Part shown: in pieces, positions 1 through 10,489 of the stretch
How the letters are laid out: every line of letters starts with the position of its first letter
How positions within the stretch are numbered: position 1 is the first letter of the stretch
Assembly: GCA_963838385.1 (NCBI GenBank)
Contig: CAWIRE010000006.1
Location: 1 to 64,000 of the forward strand
Length of the DNA stretch: 64,000 nucleotides
Origin: DAHUYF01 sp963838385
GTDB lineage: Bacteria; Pseudomonadota; Alphaproteobacteria; ATCC43930; CGMCC-115725
Direction: 5' to 3'
The notes under the pieces: generated by a model
Databases searched by the model: none
The model's input: only the letters and a program-made list of their open reading frames with translations
Told to the model about the DNA's origin: nothing
Translations under genes and position numbers: made by a program

Positions 1-25
1 GTTCTGGGGATGGGGTCCGAAGGGT

Positions 26-343
26 TCAGGCGACCTTCTTGGCGCTCTTGGGCTTACCCTCGATCACGCCCATGATGTCGCTTTCCTTCATGATGATGAG
101 CTCTTGGCCGTCGAGCTTGACCTCGGTGCCCGACCATTTGCCGAACAGCACGCGGTCGCCCGCCTTGACGTCGAGCGGATGCAGCGTGCCGTCCTCGCCC
201 CGCGCGCCGGGGCCGACGGAGACGACCTCGCCTTCCTGCGGCTTCTCCTTGGCGGTGTCGGGAATGATGATGCCGCCGGAGGTCTTCTCCTCCAACTCGA
301 TGCGGCGGACGACCACACGGTCGTGCAAGGGACGGAATTGCAT
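26..343 (-). CDS. groES: Co-chaperonin GroES (10 kDa chaperonin)
   Basis: GroES caps the GroEL folding chamber in the cytoplasm. At 105 residues it has the usual family length. It starts MQFRPLHDRVVVRR and carries the mobile-loop region with the EEKTSGGIIIPD motif near residues 18-29, followed by the conserved KEKPQEGEVVSVGPG stretch. The start is supported by a strong GGAGGAGG Shine-Dalgarno a few bases upstream. The gene points out of the window, so groEL is expected just beyond position 1 but is not seen. An HrcA-type CIRCE operator lies about 50 bp upstream. Identification is certain from sequence similarity to the family. Confidence 0.97.
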   Translation of the reverse strand: MQFRPLHDRVVVRRIELEEKTSGGIIIPDTAKEKPQEGEVVSVGPGARGEDGTLHPLDVKAGDRVLFGKWSGTEVKLDGQELIIMKESDIMGVIEGKPKSAKKVA

Positions 344-394
344 GGGGATCCTCCTCCGAAATATTGACCGAAACTATGGGCTGGTGCCGGATTG

Positions 395-421
395 TTAGCA
401 CTCTCCGAGCCTGAGTGCCAG
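395..421 (-). promoter_or_regulatory. CIRCE operator upstream of groES
   Basis: On the plus strand a perfect left arm TTAGCACTC is followed by nine bases and then GAGTGCCAG. The CIRCE consensus is TTAGCACTC-N9-GAGTGCTAA, so one arm is exact and the other matches six of nine bases. It sits between the groES start and the upstream tRNA gene, as expected for HrcA heat-shock repression. The spacing is exact; binding itself is inferred. Confidence 0.8.
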
Positions 422-512
422 CAAAATAGGGCCGTCATCTGCCGCTTTCAAGCCCGGCTCGCGCGATTCCGCGGCGAAAAATCGTTAATGCGGCGGTGGG
501 GCGGCGAGGGGA

Positions 513-587
513 TGGTGGGCGCTGTAGGGATTGAACCTACGACCCCACCCGTGTGAAGGGTGTGCTCTCCCGCTGAGCTAAGCGCCC
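513..587 (-). tRNA. tRNA-Val (anticodon CAC)
   Basis: On the minus strand the acceptor arm GGGCGCT pairs with AGCGCCC. The D arm TAGCTCAGCGGGAGAGC, the anticodon stem CACCC/GGGTG with loop TTCACAC, and the T arm GTAGGTTCAATCCCTAC all fold correctly. The anticodon is CAC, which reads GTG valine codons. The 3' CCA is encoded in the DNA. It sits between the CIRCE/groES promoter and the divergent DUF3108 gene. Confidence 0.96.
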
Positions 588-674
588 GAAGCCGCGCAGC
601 ATTTAGGGGGCCGGGCGAGGGCAAGTCAAGCCGGTGGGCGGCGCGCCGACGCGGTCGTTGATCGCGGGCGGCCG

Positions 675-1523
675 ATGACGCAGTCTGAAGCGATGATCTC
701 GAAGAAGCGTCCGATGCCGCGCTTGGTGCGGCTCGGCGCCGCAGCCGCGGCGCTGGCGCTGCTGGGCGCCGCCCAGGCGCCGGAGGCGCATCAGGCGGCG
801 CTGCGGGCCGGTCCGACGCCGCTGGCGATGCGTTATGAAGCTTATGTTGCCGGGCTGCCGGTCGTTGCCTTCGACTTCCGCCTCGACGAGGGCGGCGGCG
901 GCTATGTGCTGGGCGGGCAGGTGCGGACAGTGGGACTGCTGCGGCTTTTCTACCGCCTCGATCTGCGCACCCTCAGCCAAGGCACGATCGGCGGCAGCGG
1001 CGTCCATCCGCTGTTCCACGAGCAGCGCATGCTGGCGCGCGGCCGGGAGCGTTCGGCGCGGCTCGACTACCCCGGCGACGGCACGGTGGCGACCGCGCTG
1101 GTTCCGCCCGAGGATCCCGGAAGGCCCAAGCCTACGTTGCAGCAGACCGTCCACACGCTCGATCCCCTGACCGCGCTGCTGGCGATCGGCCGGAGGGTGG
1201 CGCGGGAGGGACGCTGCGATGGCCGCTTCGCGGTCTATGACGGCCGCCGGCGCTATGACATCGTGCTGAGCGACGACGGGGTCGAGCGGTCGCAGACATC
1301 GCCGAACTACGCCTATGCCGGCGAGGTCCGGCGCTGCGCCGCTGCCGCGGTGAAGATCGCCGGTTTTTCCTGGGACCAGGACTACTCGCCTCACACCACG
1401 GCGGGCCGGGTCTGGTTCGCGACGCCCGAGCGCGGAGGGCCGGCCCTGCCGCTGCGCATCGATTTCGGCAGTTCCTGGGGCACGGTCAGCGTACGCATGA
1501 CGGAGCTCGAGCCCGGGAAATGA
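675..1523 (+). CDS. DUF3108 domain-containing exported protein
   Basis: A 282-residue protein with an N-terminal basic/hydrophobic signal segment (about residues 15-35, LVRLGAAAAALALLGAAQA). A beta-rich domain follows that resembles DUF3108: an early RYEAYVAGLPV segment, a central LDPLTALLAI helix, and a C-terminal ARVWF.TPE.GGPALPLRID region. DUF3108 proteins are periplasmic or outer-membrane associated and have no assigned reaction. An internal ATG at 693 is an alternative start. The gene stands alone, convergent with gph. Family assignment is by pattern recognition; function is unknown. Confidence 0.8.
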   Translation: MTQSEAMISKKRPMPRLVRLGAAAAALALLGAAQAPEAHQAALRAGPTPLAMRYEAYVAGLPVVAFDFRLDEGGGGYVLGGQVRTVGLLRLFYRLDLRTLSQGTIGGSGVHPLFHEQRMLARGRERSARLDYPGDGTVATALVPPEDPGRPKPTLQQTVHTLDPLTALLAIGRRVAREGRCDGRFAVYDGRRRYDIVLSDDGVERSQTSPNYAYAGEVRRCAAAAVKIAGFSWDQDYSPHTTAGRVWFATPERGGPALPLRIDFGSSWGTVSVRMTELEPGK

Positions 1524-1548
1524 CGGCGACGGCGATGCTTCGGCCGCT

Positions 1549-2217
1549 TCAGCCTTGCCCGAACAGCCGCTGCAGCGTCCGCGGCAACTCGGCAAAGGCA
1601 TCGATCATCGCCGCGGGCCTGAGTGTCCCCAAGGTGTCGAGCCCATAGCCATAGCGGGCAAAGATCGCGGCCACGCCGGCGCGCTCGGCCGCCAGCACGT
1701 CGTTTCGATGATCGCCCACCATCGCGGCCTTGCCGGGCGGGAGGCCGAGCCGCTCGAGCGCGGCACGCAGCGGCGCCGGGTCGGGCTTGCGCAGCGCCAG
1801 GCTGTCGCCGCCCAGCACCACGGGAAAGAACCGCGCGAGGTCGAGCCCCTCCAGCACGGCGCGCGTCGCCTGCTCGGGTTTGTTGGTGCAGACTGCGAGC
1901 GCGGTCCCCGCCCCGGCGAGCTCCGTCAGCACCTCCGGGACGCCGGGATAGGGGCGGGTGCGGGTGGTGGCGCCGGCCTCGTAGATCGCCGTGAAGCGCG
2001 CGACCGCCGGTCCCAGGGCGCTCTCCTCCGCCCGGCGCGCCGCCAGCGCCCGCTCCACCAGCTTGGCAACGCCGTCGCCGACCATGGCCGCGATCTCGGC
2101 CTCGCCCAGCGCCGCGCGCCCGAGCTCGGCCAGCAGCTGGTTGGCGGCGGCGGCGAGATCGGGCACGCTGTCCACCAGCGTACCGTCCAGGTCGAACAGC
2201 AAGGCGATCTGCATCAT
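1549..2217 (-). CDS. gph: Phosphoglycolate phosphatase (HAD superfamily)
   Basis: HAD-type phosphatase of 222 residues, predicted to dephosphorylate 2-phosphoglycolate in the cytoplasm. HAD motif I, LLFDLDGTLVDS, holds the nucleophile Asp near residue 9. Motif II appears as VCTNKP near residue 114. The lysine of motif III lies in RKPDP and motif IV is GDHRNDVLAA. The helical cap after motif I matches the Gph type. The gene is divergent from glmU and shares about 100 bp of promoter region with it. Related HAD phosphatases with other substrates cannot be excluded. Confidence 0.88.
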   Translation of the reverse strand: MMQIALLFDLDGTLVDSVPDLAAAANQLLAELGRAALGEAEIAAMVGDGVAKLVERALAARRAEESALGPAVARFTAIYEAGATTRTRPYPGVPEVLTELAGAGTALAVCTNKPEQATRAVLEGLDLARFFPVVLGGDSLALRKPDPAPLRAALERLGLPPGKAAMVGDHRNDVLAAERAGVAAIFARYGYGLDTLGTLRPAAMIDAFAELPRTLQRLFGQG

Positions 2218-2323
2218 CTTTGTTCACAATTCTTTACTGGCTGGCGTTAGTCTCTTATGACAGCTTTCCGCCGCACGAGACACCGATGATTCCGCCGCTT
2301 TGCCGTCGCCCCGCCCCTTGTCC

Positions 2324-3684
2324 ATGACCAAGTCGCCGCTCGCCGTGCTGGTCCTCGCCGCCGGCCAGGGCACGCGCATGAACTCGGCGCTGCCCAAGGT
2401 GCTGCACCGCATCGCCAACCGTCCATTGATCCAGCATGTGCTGGCGGCGGTGGCCCCGCTCGCTCCGGCGCGCACCATCGTCGTCGTCGCGCCCGGCATG
2501 GAGGCGGTCGCCGAGGCGGTGGCGCCGGCCGAGACGGTGGTGCAGGTCTCGCCGCGTGGCACCGGCCATGCCGTGGTCTCGGCGCGTCCGGCGCTGCAGG
2601 GCTTCGCCGGCGACGTGCTGGTGCTCTATGGCGACGCGCCGCTGCTCACGACCGAGACGTTGCGGGCGGTGCTGGCCGAGCGGCGCCGCGCGCCCGCGGC
2701 GGCGGCGGTGGTGGCCGGCATGCGGCCGGCCGATCCCGGCCCCTATGGAAGGCTGGTGATCCGCGACGGGATGCTCGAGGCGATCGTCGAGGCGCGCGAC
2801 TGCACCCCGGCGCAGGCCGCGATCGATTTCTGCAACGCCGGCCTCTGGGCGATCGAGGGCGGGCTGCTGTTCGATCTCCTGGGAGAGGTCGGCACCGACA
2901 ACGCCAAGGGCGAGTATTATCTGACCGACCTCGTCGCCGTCGCACGCCGGCGCGGGCTGCCCTGCCGCGCCGTAGAGGCGCCGGCCGACGACATGGTCGG
3001 CGTCAACAGCCGCGCCGAGCTGGCCGAGGCCGAGGCATTGATGCAGCGCCGGCTGCGCGCCGCGGCCATGGCGGGCGGCGTCACCCTCGTCGATCCCGAC
3101 ACCGTCTATTTCAGCGCCGATACGCGCATCGGCCGCGACACGGTGGTCGGGCCTTTCGTCGTCTTCGGTCCCGGCTGCCGCATCGGCGCCGGCGTCGAGA
3201 TTCCCGCCTTCTGCCACATGGTCGGCGCCAGCATCGGCGACGGCGCCAGCATCGGCCCGTTCGCGCGGCTGAGGCCCGGCGCCGATCTCGCCGAGAACGT
3301 GCATATCGGCAACTTCGTCGAGGTGAAGAACTCGCAGCTCGGTCCCGGCGTCAAGGCCAACCACCTGAGCTATCTCGGCGACAGCACCATTGGCGGCGGC
3401 AGCAACATCGGCGCCGGCACCATCACCTGCAATTACGATGGCTTCGAGAAGCATCGCACCGAGATCGGCGAGCGCGTCTTCATCGGCACCAATACCGCAC
3501 TGGTGGCGCCGGTCAAGATCGGTGACGGCGCTTTCATCGGCGCCGGCAGCGTCATCACCGAGGACGTGCCGCCCGACGCGTTGGCGGTGGAGCGTGCGCC
3601 GCAGGTCACCAAGCCGGGGCGCGCCGCCGAAATGCGCGCGCGTCGCGCCGGCAAGGCCGGCAAGCGCCGGGGGCGCCAGAGCTG

Positions 3685-3685
<1 letters not shown>
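2324..3685 (+). CDS. glmU: Bifunctional N-acetylglucosamine-1-phosphate uridyltransferase / glucosamine-1-phosphate acetyltransferase
   Basis: GlmU performs the last two steps of UDP-GlcNAc synthesis: acetylation of GlcN-1-P, then uridylyl transfer. The N-terminal pyrophosphorylase domain opens with LVLAAGQGTRMNS and includes LYGDAPLL. The C-terminal half is a left-handed beta-helix of hexapeptide repeats (IGRDTVVGPF, IGDGASIGPF, IGAGTITCNYDG). The ATG at 2324 gives MTKSPLAVLVLAAG and a 453-residue protein of normal length. A TTG at 2300 in frame is less likely. Its TGA stop overlaps the glmS ATG by one base, so the two are translationally coupled and both feed cell-wall precursor synthesis. 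Confidence 0.97.
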
Positions 3686-5508
<1,823 letters not shown>

Positions 5509-5518
5509 AGGGGCGGCG

Positions 5519-5776
5519 TCAGCCCTGCGCCTTGCGCTTGGCGTCGCGCGCCTGTCTCTGGGCCTGCTTCACCGCTTCCTTCGCCGTTCTGGCCGCATCG
5601 GCGTCGGCGGCCTCCTTGGCGAGGCGCAGCTCCTTGAGCCGCGCCGTCTTGGCGGCCTCGGCCTCGCGCTGCTTGTCGCGCGCGGCAAGTCGCTCGGCAT
5701 CGGCTTCCTTGGTTCGGCTCACGACCTCCTGCGCCTTGCGCCGGGCGGCGGCGGCGAGGTCATCGGCTTTACTCAT
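5519..5776 (-). CDS. Small Ala/Lys/Glu-rich helical protein
   Basis: An 85-residue highly charged protein starting MSKADDLAAAARRKAQEVV. It consists almost entirely of Ala, Lys, Arg, Glu, Gln and Asp with no Gly until the end and no Pro, so a continuous helix or coiled coil is expected. No membrane segment or signal is visible. It lies 49 bp downstream of rpsU on the same strand and is convergent with glmS, possibly the last gene of the cspA-rpsU transcript. The ATG at 5776 is preceded by GAGGGTGAG, a reasonable ribosome site. I do not recognise the family. Confidence 0.6.
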   Translation of the reverse strand: MSKADDLAAAARRKAQEVVSRTKEADAERLAARDKQREAEAAKTARLKELRLAKEAADADAARTAKEAVKQAQRQARDAKRKAQG

Positions 5777-5825
5777 CCTCACCCTCCAGCAGCGGGTTGC
5801 GAAAAAAAGCGGCGGCGGCGGCGTC

Positions 5826-6029
5826 CTAGTAGCCTTCGCGCTCCAGGCGCTTGCGCAGAGCCTTGCGCGTGCGGCGCACCGCCTCGGCCTTCTCCCGCGC
5901 CCGGCGCTCGGACGGCTTCTCATAGGAACGCCGCCGCTTCATCTCGCGAAACGTGCCTTCGCGTTGCATCTTCTTCTTGAGAACGCGCAACGCGCCGTTG
6001 ATGTCGTTATCGCGGACGAATACCTGCAT
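5826..6029 (-). CDS. rpsU: 30S ribosomal protein S21
   Basis: S21 is a small-subunit protein that aids initiation. It is 67 residues, typical for the family. It starts MQVFVRDNDINGALRVLKKKMQREG and contains the conserved RRSYEKPSERRARE stretch. The long basic C-terminal helix is as expected. A strong AGGAGG precedes the ATG. cspA lies 40 bp upstream on the same strand, so the two probably share a transcript. Confidence 0.96.
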   Translation of the reverse strand: MQVFVRDNDINGALRVLKKKMQREGTFREMKRRRSYEKPSERRAREKAEAVRRTRKALRKRLEREGY

Positions 6030-6069
6030 TTAGCCCTCCTTGGGCCTTTCACTCCGCCGCCGGACCGCC

Positions 6070-6276
6070 TCAGTCGGCGAGCGCCAGATTACCGGCGGCC
6101 TGCTTGCCGCGCTCGGTGACCACTTCGAAACGGACCTTCTGCCCCTCCTGAAGGGAGGCAAGCCCGGCGCGCTCGACCGCCGAGATATGGACGAACACGT
6201 CCTTGCCGCCATCGGCCGGCTGGATGAAGCCGAAGCCCTTCTGGGGATTGAACCACTTTACCGTACCAAGAGCCAT
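6070..6276 (-). CDS. cspA: Cold-shock protein (CspA family)
   Basis: A 68-residue single cold-shock domain that binds single-stranded RNA or DNA. RNP1 is KGFGFIQP and RNP2 is VFVHIS. The start MALGTVKWFNPQKGFGF is canonical and is preceded by GGGAGG. It lies directly upstream of rpsU. The 227 bp between this start and the hmgA stop contains no gene. It could hold a long 5' leader of the kind that controls cold-shock genes, though no specific structure is recognised. Confidence 0.95.
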   Translation of the reverse strand: MALGTVKWFNPQKGFGFIQPADGGKDVFVHISAVERAGLASLQEGQKVRFEVVTERGKQAAGNLALAD

Positions 6277-6503
6277 GTCGGCCTCCCTCGTGTGATGAAA
6301 ACGCCCCACGCGTCCTTGCATGGTGCGATGCAGTGTCGGCCTCATGAGTTCTTGAAGGAACGCCCCAGAGGGCGAAACGGCAAGCGCCGAAGCAGAAACT
6401 GATCCGGACAAAATGGTGCTTTTCCGCCGGAAAAGCAAGTCGCACGTGGCGGACGCCCGTTCCCGCCGGGGGGACGGCCGATTTCCGGTTTCTCCGGCCG
6501 GCT

Positions 6504-7841
6504 TCAGCCGCGGAAGAGCTTGGGCAGGCCCTGCCAGCAGGAATCATAGTCGCGCTGCAGGACCGGCGTCTCCAGCGCAAACCGCGTCGGGCGGCAGACC
6601 AGCCGGGTTTCGACCATGAAGGCCAGCGTATTGTCGATCTTGTGCGGCTTCAGCACCGCCTCGCTCGCCTTCTCGAAGGTCTGGGCGTCCGGGCCGTGCC
6701 CGCTCATGCAATTGTGCAGGCTGGCGCCGCCGGGCAGGAAGCCTTCCGCCTTGGCGTCGTAGACGCCGTGGATGAGCCCCATGAACTCGCTCATGACGTT
6801 GCGGTGGAACCAAGGCGGCCGGAAGGTGTCCTCGGCGACGAGCCAGCGCGGCGGAAAGATGACGAAATCGGCGTTGGCGGTGCCGGCGGTCTCGCTGGGC
6901 GAGGTCAGCACCGTGTAGATTGACGGGTCCGGATGGTCGAAGCTGACCGTGCCCATGGCGTTGAAGCGCGCGAGATCGTATTTGCACGGCGCGTAATTGC
7001 CATGCCAGGCGACAACGTCGAGCGGCGAATGGTCCTGCTCGGCCGCCCAGAGATTGCCTTCGAATTTCGTCACCAGCTCGACGCGCGCATCGCGATCCTC
7101 GAAGGCGGCGACGGGAGCGAGGAAATCACGCGCGTTGGCGAGCCCGTTGGCCCCGAGCGGGCCAAGCTCGGGCAGGCGGAAGAACGCGCCGTAATTCTCG
7201 CAGGCATAGCCGCGCGCCGCGCCGTCCGGCAGCGCGACGCGGAATTTCAACCCGCGCGGCAGCAGCGCGATCTCGCCCGGCGCCACCTCGATCAGGCCGA
7301 GCTCGGTGTGCAGCGCCAGCCGCCCCTGCTGCGGCACCAGCAGCATCTCGCCATCCGCGTTGGCGAAGTAACGCTCGCTCATCGAGCGGTTGGCGAGATA
7401 GAGGTGAATGCCGACGCCGTTGCGGGCGCTGACATCGCCGTTGCCGGCCATGGTGACGAGGCCGTCGACGAAGTCGGCGGGCGCGTCGGGTAGCGGCAGC
7501 GGGTTCCAGCGCAGCCGGTTGGGGGGCGCCTCCACCTCGGCGAAGGGTGCGCTGCGCAGCAGCCGGTTGTCGATGCGGCGATAGGCGCCGTGCGCCGCCG
7601 AGGGACGGATGCGGTAGACCCAGCTGCGGCGGTTTAAGGCGCGCGGCGCGGTGAAGGCGGTGCCACTGATTTGCTCGGCATAGAGCCCGAGCGGCGCACG
7701 CTGTGGCGAGTTGCGGCCTTGCGGCAATGCCCCGGCAATCGCCTCGCTGGCATGCTCGTTGCCGAAGCCGGAGAGATAGGCGGCGGGCCGGGTTGCGGCT
7801 GGCTCGCGCGCGCTTTGCGCCGATTTCACCATCGTGCTCAT
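6504..7841 (-). CDS. hmgA: Homogentisate 1,2-dioxygenase
   Basis: HmgA opens the ring of homogentisate to maleylacetoacetate in tyrosine/phenylalanine catabolism. It is a cytoplasmic non-haem Fe(II) enzyme. The start chosen gives MSTMVKSAQ and 445 residues, with GGGAGG six bases upstream. The N-terminal YLSGFGNEHASEA signature, the metal-site region WFHRNVMSEFMGLIHG (His and Glu ligands) and the later SGHGPD His ligand are all visible. No other homogentisate-pathway genes (fahA, maiA) are nearby, so the pathway is dispersed. Divergent from bioB. Confidence 0.96.
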   Translation of the reverse strand: MSTMVKSAQSAREPAATRPAAYLSGFGNEHASEAIAGALPQGRNSPQRAPLGLYAEQISGTAFTAPRALNRRSWVYRIRPSAAHGAYRRIDNRLLRSAPFAEVEAPPNRLRWNPLPLPDAPADFVDGLVTMAGNGDVSARNGVGIHLYLANRSMSERYFANADGEMLLVPQQGRLALHTELGLIEVAPGEIALLPRGLKFRVALPDGAARGYACENYGAFFRLPELGPLGANGLANARDFLAPVAAFEDRDARVELVTKFEGNLWAAEQDHSPLDVVAWHGNYAPCKYDLARFNAMGTVSFDHPDPSIYTVLTSPSETAGTANADFVIFPPRWLVAEDTFRPPWFHRNVMSEFMGLIHGVYDAKAEGFLPGGASLHNCMSGHGPDAQTFEKASEAVLKPHKIDNTLAFMVETRLVCRPTRFALETPVLQRDYDSCWQGLPKLFRG

Positions 7842-7995
7842 CGCTGCCTCCCTCGACGGTGCGGTGATCGTAGGCCCGCTGTCGGCTGGACGCAACGCGC
7901 GGGCGCCGGCCTCGCTTGACGGGGCGGCGCTGCGAGCGCTACCCCGCTGGGGCGCGGCCGCGGCGGCCAGCGCCAGCGACAGGGAGGCTCGTTCA

Positions 7996-8982
7996 ATGCC
8001 GGTCTCGACCCAAACCCGGAGCGGCGAGAGGCCTGCAGGCCTGCGTCACGACTGGACGCGCGCGGAGCTGCGCGACCTCTTCGCGCTGCCGCTGTCCGAG
8101 CTGATCTTCCGTGCCCAGCTGGCGCACCGCCAATTCTTCGACCCGCGCGAGGTGCAGGTCTCGACCCTGCTCTCGATCAAGACCGGCGGCTGCCCCGAGG
8201 ATTGCGCCTACTGCCCGCAAAGCGCGCATTACGACACCGGCGTCGAGGCGGCGAAGACCATGGATGTCGCGGCGGCGCTTGCCGCGGCACGCGCGGCCAA
8301 GGCGGCCGGTGCGACCCGCTTCTGCATGGGCGCCGCCTGGCGCTCGCCCCGGGACCGTGACCTCGATGCGGTCTGCGCCATGATCGAGGGCGTGCGCGGG
8401 CTCGGCCTGGAGAGCTGCGTCACCCTCGGCATGCTGACGCCGGCGCAGGCGGCGCGGCTCAAATCGGCCGGGCTCGATTACTACAATCACAACCTCGACA
8501 CGTCGCCGGAATTCTATGGCGATATCATCACCACGCGCACCTATCGCGACCGGCTCGACACGCTCGGCCATGTGCGCGATGCTGGCGTCAAGCTCTGCTG
8601 CGGCGGCATCATCGGCATGGGCGAGGACATCGAGGATCGGGTCGGCCTGATCGAGATGCTGGCGACGCTCCCCGTCCATCCCGAGAGCGTGCCGATCAAC
8701 ATGCTGGTCCAGGTCGCGGGCACGCCGCTCGCCGGCACGCGCAAGCTCGACCCCATCGATTTCGTGCGCATGATCGCGGTGGCGCGGATCGCCATGCCCG
8801 CCTCGATGGTGCGGCTCTCCGCCGGCCGCCAGGAGATGAGCGACGAAACCCAGGCGCTCTGCTTTCTCGCCGGCGCCAATTCGATCTTCTCCGGCGACAA
8901 GCTGCTGACCACCGCCAATCCCGAGCACGAGCGCGACCGTCGCCTGTTCGACCGGCTGGGGCTGGTGGCGATGCCGGCCTAG
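7996..8982 (+). CDS. bioB: Biotin synthase
   Basis: BioB inserts sulfur into dethiobiotin using radical SAM chemistry. The radical-SAM cluster motif CPEDCAYC supplies Cys66, Cys70 and Cys73. Other family motifs are YYNHNLDTSPEFY, GGIIGMGE and SAGRQEM. The ATG at 7996 is preceded by AGGGAGG and gives 328 residues, the normal length; the longer upstream frame overlaps the hmgA promoter. No other bio genes are adjacent, so this is an orphan bioB. Confidence 0.97.
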   Translation: MPVSTQTRSGERPAGLRHDWTRAELRDLFALPLSELIFRAQLAHRQFFDPREVQVSTLLSIKTGGCPEDCAYCPQSAHYDTGVEAAKTMDVAAALAAARAAKAAGATRFCMGAAWRSPRDRDLDAVCAMIEGVRGLGLESCVTLGMLTPAQAARLKSAGLDYYNHNLDTSPEFYGDIITTRTYRDRLDTLGHVRDAGVKLCCGGIIGMGEDIEDRVGLIEMLATLPVHPESVPINMLVQVAGTPLAGTRKLDPIDFVRMIAVARIAMPASMVRLSAGRQEMSDETQALCFLAGANSIFSGDKLLTTANPEHERDRRLFDRLGLVAMPA

Positions 8983-9031
8983 CGACGTTTACGGGAGTAT
9001 CATCGGCGCCAACGCAGAACGGAGGCTCCTC

Positions 9032-10489
9032 ATGCAGCTCAAGGACCCCAAGCTCTTTCGCCAGCAATGCTACATCGACGGCTCCTGGGTCGATGCCGGC
9101 AATCGCGAGACGATCCCGGTCAACAACCCGGCCGACAACTCGATCCTGGGCCATGTGCCGAAGATGGGCGCCGACGAGACGCGCACCGCGATCGAGGCGG
9201 CCGAGCGCGCGCTGCCGGAATGGCGGTCGCGTACCGGCAAGGAGCGCGCCGCGGTGATGCGCAAGCTCTACGACCTCATGATCGCGAACCAGGAGGATCT
9301 GGCCCAGCTCATGACCGCCGAGCAGGGCAAGCCGCTGACGGAATCGCGCGGCGAGATCGTCTATGCCGGCTCCTTCATCGAATGGTTCGGCGAGGAGGGC
9401 AAGCGCGTCTACGGCGACACCATCCCCGGTCATATGCGCGACAAGCGCATCGTCGTGCTGAAGCAGCCGATCGGGGTCTGCGCCGCGATCACGCCGTGGA
9501 ACTTTCCGGCGGCGATGATCACGCGCAAGATGGGGCCGGCGCTCGCCTCGGGCTGCACCATGGTGCTGAAGCCGGCGACGCAGACCCCGTTCTCGGCGCT
9601 GGCGCTGTGCGAGCTCGCCGAGCGCGCGGGCGTGCCCAAGGGCGTCTTCTCCTGCGTCACCGGCACCGCCCGCGAGATCGGCGGCGAGATGACCTCCAAC
9701 CCCATCGTGCGCAAGCTCACCTTCACCGGCTCGACCGAGGTCGGCAAGGTCCTGATGGAGCAATGCGCCGGCACGGTGAAGAAGCTGTCGCTGGAGCTCG
9801 GCGGCAACGCGCCGTTCGTGGTCTTCGACGATGCCGATCTCGATGCCGCGGTGAAGGGTGCCATCGCCTCCAAATACCGCAACGCCGGCCAGACCTGCGT
9901 CTGCGCCAACCGGCTGCTGGTGCAGGACGGCGTCTACGACAAGTTTGCGGCCAAGCTGGCCGAGGCGGTGAAGGCGATGAAGGTGGCGCCGGGGGTCGAG
10001 ACCGGCGCGGTCATCGGCCCGCTCATCGACATGAAGGCGATCGAGAAGGTCGAGCAGCATGTCTCCGACGCGCTCGGCAAAGGCGCGCGGGTGGTGGTTG
10101 GCGGCCGGCGCCATGCGCTCGGCGGCACCTTCTACGAGCCCACCGTGCTTGCCAACGTCACGACGGACATGATGGTGACGCGCGAGGAGACCTTCGGGCC
10201 GGTGGCGCCGCTCTTCCGCTTCAAGACCGAGGCGGAGGCGATCACGATGGCGAACGACACCGAGTTCGGGCTCGCCGCCTATTTCTACAGCCGCGACATC
10301 AACCGCGTCTGGCGGGTGGCCGAGGCGCTCGAATACGGGATCGTCGGCATCAACGAGGGCATCATCTCCACCGAGGTGGCGCCCTTCGGCGGGGTCAAGG
10401 AGAGCGGGCTCGGCCGCGAGGGCTCGAAATACGGCATCGAGGAGTTCCTCGAGGTTAAATATCTCTGCATGGGCGGGGTTACCGGCTGA
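9032..10489 (+). CDS. gabD: Succinate-semialdehyde dehydrogenase (NADP+)-type aldehyde dehydrogenase
   Basis: A 485-residue aldehyde dehydrogenase of the GabD type, converting succinate semialdehyde to succinate. Visible signatures are ITPWNFPAAMITRK, the NAD(P)-binding TFTGSTEVGK, the catalytic Glu in ELGGNAPF (Glu255) and the nucleophilic Cys in GQTCVCANR (Cys289). The C-terminal FGGVKESGLGREG is typical of GabD. Start supported by GGAGG. There is no gabT neighbour. The related glutarate-semialdehyde dehydrogenase activity cannot be excluded. Its end overlaps the convergent desaturase gene by 11 bp. Confidence 0.9.
   Translation: MQLKDPKLFRQQCYIDGSWVDAGNRETIPVNNPADNSILGHVPKMGADETRTAIEAAERALPEWRSRTGKERAAVMRKLYDLMIANQEDLAQLMTAEQGKPLTESRGEIVYAGSFIEWFGEEGKRVYGDTIPGHMRDKRIVVLKQPIGVCAAITPWNFPAAMITRKMGPALASGCTMVLKPATQTPFSALALCELAERAGVPKGVFSCVTGTAREIGGEMTSNPIVRKLTFTGSTEVGKVLMEQCAGTVKKLSLELGGNAPFVVFDDADLDAAVKGAIASKYRNAGQTCVCANRLLVQDGVYDKFAAKLAEAVKAMKVAPGVETGAVIGPLIDMKAIEKVEQHVSDALGKGARVVVGGRRHALGGTFYEPTVLANVTTDMMVTREETFGPVAPLFRFKTEAEAITMANDTEFGLAAYFYSRDINRVWRVAEALEYGIVGINEGIISTEVAPFGGVKESGLGREGSKYGIEEFLEVKYLCMGGVTG

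Noticed and set aside
3600..3684. glmS ribozyme or riboswitch upstream of glmS
   Set aside because: The glmU stop overlaps the glmS start, leaving no leader, and the conserved ribozyme core is not seen.
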